From JAMWZF01 sp041628615 (lineage in GTDB: Bacteria > Pseudomonadota > Alphaproteobacteria > Rhodobacterales > Rhodobacteraceae): a DNA stretch of 10,949 nt. The stretch is taken from positions 1 through 10,949 of the forward strand of contig JBFKOW010000125.1 of assembly GCA_041628615.1 (NCBI GenBank), given 5' to 3'. Within the stretch, counting starts at the first letter, position 1, and every line of letters begins with the position of its first letter. This document shows, piece after piece, positions 5,306-10,949 of the stretch. The notes beneath the pieces were generated by a model. It ran no database searches, was not told the DNA's origin, and saw only the letters and a list, made by a program, of their open reading frames with translations. The translations under genes and the position numbers were made by a program.

Positions 5306-6685
5306 ATGGCCCTCGATATCCCCTTCGACAACAGCTACGCCCGCCTGCCGGACCGGTTCTTCACCCGGCTGGACCCGACCCCGGTGTCCGCGCCCCGGCT
5401 GATCGCCTTCAACGACGCCCTCGCCGCGAAGCTCGGCATCGACCGGGGCGGCTCGGACGACGCCGAACTCGCCGCGCTGCTGGCCGGCAACGCGATCCCC
5501 GAGGGCGCCGCGCCGCTGGCCCAGCTCTATGCCGGGCACCAGTTCGGGCACTGGAACCCGCAGCTTGGCGATGGCCGGGCGATTCTGCTGGGCGAGGTGA
5601 AGAACGGCTCGCAACGATATGATATCCAGCTGAAAGGATCGGGCCGGACCCCCTATTCCCGGATGGGCGACGGGCGCGCCTGGGTCGGCCCGGTGCTGCG
5701 TGAATACCTGACGAGCGAGGCGATGGCCGCGCTCGGCATCCCCACCACCCGGGCGCTCGCCGCCGTCGCCACCGGCGACCCGGTGCTGCGCGAGGACGGC
5801 CCGCTGCCCGGCGCCGTCCTGACCCGGGTCGCGGCCAGCCACATCCGGGTCGGCACCTTCCAGGTCTTCGCCTCGCGCGGCGATGCCGAGGCGCTCTCGG
5901 TGCTCGCCGACCACGTCATCGCACGGCACTACCCGCAGGCCGAGGGGCCGGCCGGCCTGCTCGCCGCGGTGACCGAGGCGCAGGCCCGGCTGATCCCGCA
6001 GTGGATGGCGGTGGGCTTCATCCACGGGGTGATGAACACCGACAACATGGCGGTCTCGGGCGAGACCATCGACTACGGGCCCTGCGCCTTCATGGACGGT
6101 TATCACCCGGGTCGGGTGTTCTCGTCGATCGACCACGGCGGCCGCTACGCCTACGGCAACCAGCCGCAGATCGCGGTCTGGAACCTCGCCCAGTTCGCCA
6201 CCAGCCTGGTGCCGCTGATGCCCGACCGGGACGCGGCGGTGACCGAGTTCACGGCGATCATCAACGGTTTCGCAGATGCTTACGAGGCGGAGTGGATCCG
6301 CCGCTTCAACCGGAAACTGGGCCTGCCGCCGGAGGCCGGCCCCGACCTGCCGCAGCGCTTCCTGACCTGGCTGGCCGAGGGGGAGCGGGACTTCACCAAC
6401 AGCTTCCGGGCGCTGGCCGAGGGCGAGGCCGTGGGCCCCGCCGACTGGCGCGCCGACTGGCAGGCCGCGGGGCCCGACCTTGCCGCCGCCCGCGCCGCGA
6501 ACCCGGTGGCGGTGCCCCGCCTGCACCGGATCGAGGCGGTGATCGCCGCCGCCGTCGCGGGCGATTTCGCGCCGTTCCACGACATGCTCGCCGCCGTGAC
6601 CCGGCCCTTCGACCCGGCGCCGCCCGCCTACACCGCGCCACCGGACCCGGAGGAGCGGGTGACGCGGACGTTCTGCGGCACCTGA
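5306..6685 (+). CDS. selO: SelO (YdiU) protein adenylyltransferase, pseudokinase fold
   Basis: SelO transfers AMP from ATP to Ser/Thr/Tyr hydroxyls of target proteins, helping redox-stress responses. This copy has 459 residues. Key residues sit close to or at the Escherichia coli numbering: K110 and E133 (23 apart, as K113/E136), the catalytic D246 and N247 in GVMNTDNMAV, and D256 in TIDYGP. Other family blocks are YAGHQFGHWNPQLGDGRA (75-92) and QLKGSGRTPYSRMGDGRA (108-125). The C terminus is TFCGT, with Cys third from the end where animal SelO has selenocysteine. The E. coli partner C272 is Phe here; the only other cysteine is C260. I chose ATG 5306; a TTG at 5300 is also in frame. No good ribosome site precedes either; TACATC 7-12 bases before the ATG could be a -10 box giving a leaderless message. 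The last 58 bases overlap the convergent EamA gene. Confidence 0.95.
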   Translation: MALDIPFDNSYARLPDRFFTRLDPTPVSAPRLIAFNDALAAKLGIDRGGSDDAELAALLAGNAIPEGAAPLAQLYAGHQFGHWNPQLGDGRAILLGEVKNGSQRYDIQLKGSGRTPYSRMGDGRAWVGPVLREYLTSEAMAALGIPTTRALAAVATGDPVLREDGPLPGAVLTRVAASHIRVGTFQVFASRGDAEALSVLADHVIARHYPQAEGPAGLLAAVTEAQARLIPQWMAVGFIHGVMNTDNMAVSGETIDYGPCAFMDGYHPGRVFSSIDHGGRYAYGNQPQIAVWNLAQFATSLVPLMPDRDAAVTEFTAIINGFADAYEAEWIRRFNRKLGLPPEAGPDLPQRFLTWLAEGERDFTNSFRALAEGEAVGPADWRADWQAAGPDLAAARAANPVAVPRLHRIEAVIAAAVAGDFAPFHDMLAAVTRPFDPAPPAYTAPPDPEERVTRTFCGT

Positions 6686-7551
6686 GGCCGGTTGATCAGC
6701 ACCAGCCCCGCCGCCACCAGCCCCAGCGCGGACAGCAGCGGCCAGCCCACCGGTTCGTCCAGCAGCAGCCAGCCGAGCGCCACGCCGAACACCGGCGACA
6801 GGAAGGCGAAGGAGGCCACGCCCGAGGCCGGGTAGACCGACAGCAGCCAGAGCCAGAAGACGAAACCGGCGCTGACCACGACCACGATCTGGAACCCCAG
6901 CCCCCACAGGTGGATCGGCGCAAGCTCGCGGATCAGCGGCCCGAAGGCCGGGGCGAGCAACAGAAGGATCGGCGCCGAGACCGCCACCTGCCAGAGAAGC
7001 TGCGCCTCGGGGCGCACCGACCGCAGCGCGGTGACCCGGCACATCAGCCCCGCCGCCGCCCAGCCGATCCCGGCACCCAGCGCGGCGAGATCCCCGGCCA
7101 GCGATCCCACGCCCTCGTCGCGGCTGAGCAGGGCCCACGCCACGCCGGCGACGGCCAGCGCCAGCCCCGCCGCCTTGCGCCCGCCGATCCGGTCGCCGGG
7201 GATGAGGACATGGGCGCCCAGCGCCATCCAGACCGGCATCGCGTAGAAGATCACCGAGGTCCGGGCCACCGTGGTCAGGTCGAGGGCGACGAACAGGCAG
7301 ACGAACTCGGTGGCGAACACCGCCCCGACGACAAGGCCCGGCCGCCAGGCCGCGGCGCCGAACCCGATCCCGCGCCAGGCCATCCACGCCGCCACCAGGA
7401 CCGTCGCCCCCAGCGACCGCAAGCCGGCGAAGAATACCGGCTGCAAGCCGCCATTGGTCACCGCGATCACCACCTGGTTGAACGCGAGCAACAGCGAAAA
7501 GCCGGTGAGGCAGAGCGCCCCGAAGGCATCGATCCGGTCCCTGGGTTCCAT
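6628..7551 (-). CDS. EamA/DMT-superfamily transporter
   Basis: An inner-membrane protein of 307 residues with about ten hydrophobic helices in two repeated EamA halves. Paralogous signature segments occur in each half: YAMPVWMALGAHVLIPGDRI (103-122) and FLSPVFGVALGWLLLDEPVG (250-269), both ending the fourth helix of their repeat with an acidic residue. DMT carriers of this kind export amino acids, metabolites or drugs, or import nucleotide-sugar-like compounds; the substrate cannot be predicted. The tail after the last helix (from about N287) is polar, and its last 18 codons plus stop lie antisense to the end of selO. The ATG at 7551 has only GGGGA directly against it as a ribosome site, too close to work normally; a perfect TTGACA lies upstream, see the promoter entry. 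Confidence 0.92.
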   Translation of the reverse strand: MEPRDRIDAFGALCLTGFSLLLAFNQVVIAVTNGGLQPVFFAGLRSLGATVLVAAWMAWRGIGFGAAAWRPGLVVGAVFATEFVCLFVALDLTTVARTSVIFYAMPVWMALGAHVLIPGDRIGGRKAAGLALAVAGVAWALLSRDEGVGSLAGDLAALGAGIGWAAAGLMCRVTALRSVRPEAQLLWQVAVSAPILLLLAPAFGPLIRELAPIHLWGLGFQIVVVVSAGFVFWLWLLSVYPASGVASFAFLSPVFGVALGWLLLDEPVGWPLLSALGLVAAGLVLINRPQVPQNVRVTRSSGSGGAV

Positions 7552-7557
7552 TCCCCG

Positions 7558-7586
7558 ACCGGACCCGCCGCCCGGCGGTTTGTCAA
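7558..7586 (-). promoter_or_regulatory. Candidate promoter of the EamA gene
   Basis: On the minus strand, a perfect -35 hexamer TTGACA (7581-7586) is followed after 17 bases by TCCGGT (7558-7563), a poor -10 box keeping only the first and last T. If used, transcription would begin at or next to the ATG at 7551, giving a leaderless mRNA, which would explain the lack of a usable ribosome site. The -35 match is strong; the -10 is the weak point. Confidence 0.35.
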
Positions 7587-7601
7587 TCGCCTCGCCGGCG
7601 C

Positions 7602-7679
7602 CTTCTTCGGACCGGAAATATCCCGGGGAGTCCGCGGCCCGGCGCAGCCGGGGCGCGGGCGGGGCAGAGCCCCCGCCCG
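7602..7679 (-). repeat. Rhodobacterales-type intergenic element with terminator-like stem-loop
   Basis: Read on the minus strand, just after the DUF3179 stop, there is a 9-bp GC stem (arms CGGGCGGGG 7656-7664 and CCCCGCCCG 7671-7679, six-base loop) containing GGGGGCTCTGCCCC. About 25 bases further comes CTCCCCGGGATATTTCC and then AAGAAG (7602-7630). I recognise this combination, a CTCTG-loop hairpin followed by CTCCCCGGGATATTT and AAGAAG, from intergenic regions of many Rhodobacteraceae. It probably ends DUF3179 transcription; whether the second half has its own role is unknown. The recognition is from memory. Confidence 0.5.
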
Positions 7680-7700
7680 GCCGGGATCACGGGCGCGCGC

Positions 7701-8672
7701 TCAGCGGTCGCCGAGCATCCACGCACCCTCGGGCCAGAAGGCATGGTAGGCGAAGGCGAACAGCACGTCGTGCGGCAGGTCGGCGCCGGTCTCGTCGCGG
7801 ACCCGGACGGTGCCCACGTCGCGGGCCGACCCGATGTCGGCGGCATCCAGCGCCGAGGCCTGCCCGGCGGTCCAGCTCAGCACCACCCCTGCCTCCCGGA
7901 TCTCGCCCGCCTCGGCCAGCCGGGTCATCGGCCAGGCCCGGTCGCCGACCCGGATCACCCGCGCCAGCGCCGGTATGCCGTGCGGCGGCAACTCGCCGCT
8001 GTAGAGGAACGGCCGCTGCGAACTGTCGTAGCGGACATAGGGGTTCTGGCCATAGGCCCGGCGGTGTCCGGTCGGCTGATCCATCACCGCGCCGTCCGGG
8101 TTGCGGTCGCGGAACTCGGCCCAGCTTTCCATCCAGGACGGCAGGGTGTCGAGCTCGGTGCCGGTCAGCTCGCCGACGATCGCCTCGCCGATCGCCTGCT
8201 GCCACCAGCTTTCGGTCTCGCGGTCATACATCACCATGTCCGAGAACCGCAGCTTGCCCGAGACGCCGAAGCTCAGCACCCCGGCCGGGGTGCGGCGGTC
8301 GAAGGTGATGCCCGAGTTGCACAGCGGGCAGAAGGTCACCGCGACCGGGATCCCGCCCACCGTGTCGTTCACGATCTCGTGCCACATCAGGTAGCGGACC
8401 GGGTAGGCGCGCGGCACCTCGCCCGCGATTTCCAGGGCGATGACCGGCTCCCGGTCGGCCAGCCGGGTTTCCTCGGACACGGCAATGAAGCTCGGATCCG
8501 AGATCGCCGGGATCCCGTCCTTCGGCGGCCCGCCCGACATGATCTCGGTCCAGTCGGTGACGCTCGTGGTGTCGAAATCGGTGTTCGGCCATTCCATCCG
8601 CCACCACTCCGGGGCGGCGGCCGCGAGGCTAGCGGCGACAGACAGGGCGGCGGCGAGAAGCGGCAGGCGCAT
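7701..8672 (-). CDS. Exported DUF3179 domain protein
   Basis: A 323-residue protein with a signal peptide (roughly residues 1-20, MRLPLLAAALSVAAS then AAAA), so it acts in the periplasm. The body is the DUF3179 domain of unknown function. Recognisable blocks are RAYPVRYLMWHEIVNDTVGG (88-107), VAVTFCPLCNSGITFDR (110-126) with C115 and C118, KLRFSDMVMYDRETESWWQQ (140-159) and, near the end, YHAFWPEG (309-316). The CPLC pair with the nearby H98 could bind a metal or take part in thiol chemistry; this is inference. The start at 8672 is set by GGAGG 8 bases upstream and by the signal peptide beginning at once; an ATG at 8717 is in frame but lacks a ribosome site and would bury the signal peptide. 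The upstream neighbour on the same strand is the exported cyclophilin, 130 bases away. Confidence 0.92.
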   Translation of the reverse strand: MRLPLLAAALSVAASLAAAAPEWWRMEWPNTDFDTTSVTDWTEIMSGGPPKDGIPAISDPSFIAVSEETRLADREPVIALEIAGEVPRAYPVRYLMWHEIVNDTVGGIPVAVTFCPLCNSGITFDRRTPAGVLSFGVSGKLRFSDMVMYDRETESWWQQAIGEAIVGELTGTELDTLPSWMESWAEFRDRNPDGAVMDQPTGHRRAYGQNPYVRYDSSQRPFLYSGELPPHGIPALARVIRVGDRAWPMTRLAEAGEIREAGVVLSWTAGQASALDAADIGSARDVGTVRVRDETGADLPHDVLFAFAYHAFWPEGAWMLGDR

Positions 8673-8680
8673 GGCAGGGA

Positions 8681-8685
8681 CCTCC
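8681..8685 (-). promoter_or_regulatory. Ribosome binding site deciding the DUF3179 start
   Basis: GGAGG on the minus strand, 8 bases before the ATG at 8672. It supports this start over the in-frame ATG at 8717, which would place this site inside the coding region. Confidence 0.75.
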
Positions 8686-8721
8686 GGACAGGGCGACGGG
8701 CGTCGCGGACCTCCCATTTGT

Positions 8722-8744
8722 GGCAGCGCGGCGGGCGCGCTGCC
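8722..8744. terminator. 9-bp hairpin between exported cyclophilin and DUF3179 genes
   Basis: A perfect inverted repeat, GGCAGCGCG and CGCGCTGCC around GCGGG, lies 58 bases beyond the cyclophilin stop and 50 bases before the DUF3179 start. It could end the cyclophilin transcript, but no U tract follows on the minus strand (ACAAAT comes next). A separate 10-base palindrome, CTGCGCGCAG, lies at 8751-8760 and could be an operator. Either may be a chance product of high GC. Confidence 0.4.
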
Positions 8745-8802
8745 TAGTCCCTGCGCGCAGACGTGAACGGCCGTGCGCGGTGCGGAGCGGGGCGCGGGGC
8801 CG

Positions 8803-9360
8803 CTACTCGGTCACCCGCACCGCGGTCATCACGTCCGGCTGGCCCAGCACCGCGCCGTTGCGCCCCTCGCCGCGCTTGATCGCGTCCACCACGTCCATCC
8901 CCGAGGTGACCTCGCCCACCACGGTGTACTGGCCGTTCAGGAAAGAGCCCTCGGCGAACATGATGAAGAACTGCGAATTGGCGCTGTTCGGATCCTGCGC
9001 CCGCGCCATCCCGACGACGCCGCGGTCGAAGTTGATGTCCGAGAACTCGGCGGCGAGGTCGGGGTAGCCCGACCCGCCCATCCCGGCCCGGCGCATGTCG
9101 TCGCCCAGCTTGCCGAACTGCACGTCGCCGGTCTGGGCCATGAAGCCGTCGATCACCCGGTGAAAGACGACGTTGTCATAGGCGCCGTCTCCGGCCAGCC
9201 GGGCGATCTGGGCGACATGGCCGGGGGCCACGTCCTCGAACAGGTCGATGACCACGGTGCCGTTGGCGCCTTCGCCCGAGATGTCGATCTCGAGCCCGGT
9301 CGCCGCGGCGAGTTGCGGCAGGGCGGCGGCGAGGGCCGCGGCGGCGACGAGCCTAGACAT
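8803..9360 (-). CDS. Exported cyclophilin-type peptidyl-prolyl cis-trans isomerase
   Basis: Catalyses proline cis/trans isomerisation in protein folding. The 185-residue product starts with a signal peptide (about residues 1-20, LVAAAALAAALPQLAAA), placing it in the periplasm. The cyclophilin core is complete: FHRVIDGFMAQTGDVQF (66-82) gives R68, F73 and Q76, matching human CypA R55, F60 and Q63; NSQFFIMF supplies F132 (CypA F113). The CypA residue W121, needed for tight cyclosporin binding, is F140 here, as is usual in bacterial enzymes. The ATG overlaps the stop of the upstream cytosolic paralogue by 8 bases (ATGTCTAG), and GAAGGTGG lies just before it inside that gene, so the two are translated from one message. 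Two stretches are identical to the paralogue at DNA level, see the repeat entries. Confidence 0.94.
   Translation of the reverse strand: MSRLVAAAALAAALPQLAAATGLEIDISGEGANGTVVIDLFEDVAPGHVAQIARLAGDGAYDNVVFHRVIDGFMAQTGDVQFGKLGDDMRRAGMGGSGYPDLAAEFSDINFDRGVVGMARAQDPNSANSQFFIMFAEGSFLNGQYTVVGEVTSGMDVVDAIKRGEGRNGAVLGQPDVMTAVRVTE
9117..9165 (-). repeat. 49-bp exact direct repeat, copy in the exported cyclophilin gene
   Basis: Identical base for base to 9664-9712. It encodes the active-site segment FHRVIDGFMAQTGDVQ. A second, 23-bp identical stretch lies at 8921-8943 and 9462-9484 (encoding LNGQYTV). The genes differ clearly elsewhere. Confidence 0.9.
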
Positions 9361-9859
9361 CGGCGGCCACCTTCACGCTGATCATCTTGTCGGGGTTCAC
9401 CGGCGGCTCGCCGCGGGTGATCGCGTCGACATGCTCCATCCCGGCGACGACCTGCCCGTAGACGGTGTACTGGCCGTTCAGGAAGTCGTTGTCCTTGAAG
9501 TTGATGAAGAACTGGGAATTGGCGCTGTTGGGGTTCTGCGACCGGGCGGCGCCGAGGCTGCCGCGGGCATGGGGCAGCTTGGAGAACTCCGCCGGCAGGT
9601 CCGGCTTGTCCGAGCCGCCGCGGCCGGCCATGTGCACCGGCTGGCCCTTGTCCGGGTTGCCGTACTGCACGTCGCCGGTCTGGGCCATGAAGCCGTCGAT
9701 CACCCGGTGAAACACCACCCCGTCATAGGCGCCCTCGCGGGCCAGTTCCTTCATCCGGGCGCAGTGCGCGGGGGCGACATCGGGCAGAAGCTCGATCGTC
9801 ACCGTGCCGCCCTTCAGTTCCATCAGGATGGTGTTCTCGGGGTCCTTGATCTCGGCCAT
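9353..9859 (-). CDS. Cytosolic cyclophilin-type peptidyl-prolyl cis-trans isomerase
   Basis: A 168-residue cyclophilin without a signal peptide (begins MAEIKDPENTILMELKGG), so cytoplasmic. Catalytic residues are R52, F57 and Q60 in FHRVIDGFMAQTGD, and F118 in NSQFFINF; F126 replaces CypA W121 and Y131 replaces H126, which predicts weak cyclosporin sensitivity. The segment GNPDKGQPVHMAGRGGSDKP (67-86) is a loop longer than in the exported copy. The start is well supported: GGGAGG (9867-9872) 7 bases upstream and a plausible promoter beyond it. It is the first gene of a two-gene unit with the exported paralogue and is divergent from pgk. Confidence 0.95.
   Translation of the reverse strand: MAEIKDPENTILMELKGGTVTIELLPDVAPAHCARMKELAREGAYDGVVFHRVIDGFMAQTGDVQYGNPDKGQPVHMAGRGGSDKPDLPAEFSKLPHARGSLGAARSQNPNSANSQFFINFKDNDFLNGQYTVYGQVVAGMEHVDAITRGEPPVNPDKMISVKVAADV
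9664..9712 (-). repeat. 49-bp exact direct repeat, copy in the cytosolic cyclophilin gene
   Basis: Second copy of the repeat at 9117-9165, in the same orientation and 547 bases away. Recombination between the copies would delete the interval and leave one intact in-frame chimeric cyclophilin, because both copies are read in the same codon register within their genes. Confidence 0.9.
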
Positions 9860-9898
9860 CGCGGGGCCTCCCTTGGGTTGTTCGCTTCGTCGCGGCGG

Positions 9899-9927
9899 AC
9901 CCTAGAAGCACGGCGGGACCAGGGCAA
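9899..9927 (-). promoter_or_regulatory. Candidate sigma-70 promoter of the cyclophilin pair
   Basis: On the minus strand, TTGCCC (9922-9927) and TAGGGT (9899-9904) are separated by exactly 17 bases, with four and three of six consensus matches. Transcription would start near 9892, about 33 bases before the ATG at 9859, leaving the GGGAGG ribosome site in the leader. Confidence 0.45.
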
Positions 9928-9929
9928 GG

Positions 9930-9941
9930 CCGGTTGACCGG
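9930..9941. promoter_or_regulatory. 12-base dyad CCGGTTGACCGG between cyclophilin and pgk
   Basis: A perfect inverted repeat (CCGGT, TG, ACCGG) in the divergent intergenic region. It contains TTGACC, a possible -35 box for pgk, but the hexamer 17 bases downstream (GATGCA) is a poor -10. It could be an operator for a regulator acting on pgk, the cyclophilins, or both. No factor can be named. Confidence 0.25.
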
Positions 9942-9994
9942 AACGCGGGAAAAGCCGATGCAGGCGCGGTCACGCCAAACCGCGGGAGAGCCTG

Positions 9995-10949
9995 ATGCGC
10001 TGGAAAACCCTCGACGACATGGACCTCGACGGCCGGATCGTACTGACCCGGGTCGACATCAATGTGCCGGTGGAGGACGGCAAGGTCACCGACACCACCC
10101 GGATCGACCGGATCGTGCCGACGGTGACCGATATCCTCGCGCGGGGCGGAACCCCGGTGCTGCTGGCGCATTTCGGCCGGCCCAAGGGCAGGCCGGTGCC
10201 CGAGATGTCGCTGCGGGTCACGCTGCCGGCGCTCGAGGCGGCGCTGGGGCGGCCGGTGCAGTTCGTCGAACGGCCCGACCGGGCGACGCTCGAAGCCGCG
10301 TCCGGGCCGGTGCTGGTGGAGAACACCCGTTTCTCGGCGATGGAAGAGGCCAACGACCCGCAGATGGCGCAGTTCCTCGCCTCGCTGGGGGATGTCTATT
10401 GCAACGACGCCTTCTCCGCGGCGCACCGGGCCCATGCCTCGACCGAGGGGGTGGCGCACCTGCTGCCGTCCTGTGCCGGGCGGCTGATGGAAGCGGAACT
10501 CTCGGCGCTGGAAAAGGCACTCGGCAGCCCGGACCGGCCGCTGGTCGCGGTGGTCGGCGGGGCCAAGGTATCGACCAAGCTGGACCTGCTCGGCAACCTC
10601 GTGGCCAGGGTCGACCACCTTGTGATCGGCGGCGGCATGGCAAATACGTTCCTCGCGGCGCAGGGCGTGGCGGTGGGCAAGTCGCTGTGCGAACACGACC
10701 TTGCCGAAACCGCGCGCGACATCCTCGGCAAGGCCAAGGTCGCCGGCTGCACGATCCACCTGCCCGGCGACATCGTGGTGGCGCGGGAATTCAAGGCCGG
10801 CGCGGCGAGCGAGGTCCTGCCGGCGACGGCCTGCCCCGAGGACGCGATGATCCTCGACGCCGGGCCGGAGACGGTGGCGGCGCTGAAATCAGTGTTCGAC
10901 GACGCGCGGACGGTGATCTGGAATGGCCCGCTCGGCGCATTCGAGATCG
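9995..10949 (+). CDS. pgk: Phosphoglycerate kinase, N-terminal part (cut by window end)
   Basis: Glycolytic and Calvin-cycle kinase interconverting 1,3-bisphosphoglycerate plus ADP and 3-phosphoglycerate plus ATP in the cytoplasm. The frame is open to the window end, 318 codons of the usual 390-400. The phosphoglycerate-binding N domain shows TRVDINVPVEDG (18-29; D21, N23), R36, LLAHFGRPKG (56-65; H59, R62), VENTRF (108-113) and NDAFSAAHRAHAST (137-150). The C domain begins with VVGGAKVSTKLDLLGNL (186-202; K191, K195), then IGGGMANTFLAAQG (211-224) and WNGPLGAFE (309-317). FSAAHRAHAST instead of FGTAHRAHAST is the form I associate with alphaproteobacteria. GGGAG (9984-9988) lies 6 bases before the ATG. 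Divergent from the cyclophilin pair. Confidence 0.96.
   Translation, partial: MRWKTLDDMDLDGRIVLTRVDINVPVEDGKVTDTTRIDRIVPTVTDILARGGTPVLLAHFGRPKGRPVPEMSLRVTLPALEAALGRPVQFVERPDRATLEAASGPVLVENTRFSAMEEANDPQMAQFLASLGDVYCNDAFSAAHRAHASTEGVAHLLPSCAGRLMEAELSALEKALGSPDRPLVAVVGGAKVSTKLDLLGNLVARVDHLVIGGGMANTFLAAQGVAVGKSLCEHDLAETARDILGKAKVAGCTIHLPGDIVVAREFKAGAASEVLPATACPEDAMILDAGPETVAALKSVFDDARTVIWNGPLGAFEI

Noticed and set aside
4994..7387. A 797-codon minus-strand open frame across GNAT, selO and the EamA gene
   Set aside because: Composition is typical of antisense reading in GC-rich DNA (many R, G, A, H, D), no family is recognisable, and it conflicts with three well-supported genes.
7551..7701. A possible small gene between EamA and DUF3179
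   Set aside because: The frames crossing this stretch have no ribosome site or plausible protein, and the DNA is explained by a promoter region and a hairpin element.
8673..8717. Upstream ATG at 8717 as the DUF3179 start
   Set aside because: It has no ribosome site and would put 15 polar residues before a standard signal peptide; the ATG at 8672 has GGAGG at the right distance.
9902..10759. A 285-codon minus-strand open frame opposite pgk
   Set aside because: pgk on the plus strand is unmistakable and open to the window end; the minus frame reads as antisense filler.
1..10949. CRISPR array, tRNA/rRNA, insertion sequence or prophage
   Set aside because: No regular short repeats with spacers, no tRNA-like cloverleaf, no transposase or terminal inverted repeats, and no phage genes seen; the only long direct repeats are inside the paired cyclophilin genes.

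Overview
The window is a GC-rich chromosomal segment, compact and gene-dense, and it most resembles an alphaproteobacterium of the Rhodobacterales/Rhodobacteraceae. Three things point there: the phosphoglycerate kinase wording (NDAFSAAHRAHAST), a pair of cyclophilins divergent from pgk, and an intergenic element (stem-loop followed by CTCCCCGGGATATTT on the minus strand) that I associate from memory with that order. There are no RNA genes, insertion sequences, phage genes or CRISPR arrays. Both ends are cut: the window opens in the last 59 codons of a UspA-type protein and closes inside pgk.

Layout. (1) 1-1972, plus strand: the end of a universal stress protein, then a BCCT-family transporter for betaine-like quaternary ammonium solutes, closed by a strong GC hairpin. 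(2) 1981-2241, minus strand: a very small exported protein with two EF-hand calcium loops. (3) 2436-6685, plus strand, a probable operon: a Rieske non-heme iron oxygenase with a bridging-glutamate active site, a 71-residue unknown protein 6 bases behind it, a nucleoside hydrolase, a GNAT acetyltransferase starting on GTG inside the hydrolase stop (GTGA), and SelO, the pseudokinase that AMPylates proteins. (4) 6628-7551, minus strand: an EamA/DMT transporter whose last codons overlap the end of selO by 58 bp. (5) 7701-9859, minus strand: an exported DUF3179 protein and, upstream of it, two tandem cyclophilin prolyl isomerases (one cytosolic, one with a signal peptide) overlapping by 8 bp. (6) 9995 to the end, plus strand: pgk.

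How they may work together. The BCCT carrier and the Rieske oxygenase are the most suggestive pair: uptake of a quaternary amine followed by oxidative N-demethylation or C-N cleavage. They are separate transcription units, no reductase partner is visible, and the link is inference. The stress-related genes (Usp, SelO, cyclophilins) look like ordinary housekeeping and stress functions. No striking new defence or mobile system was found. The items most worth checking are the 71-residue Rieske-linked protein, the patchy DNA identity between the two cyclophilin genes, the altered cysteine arrangement in SelO, and the competing hairpins before the nucleoside hydrolase.
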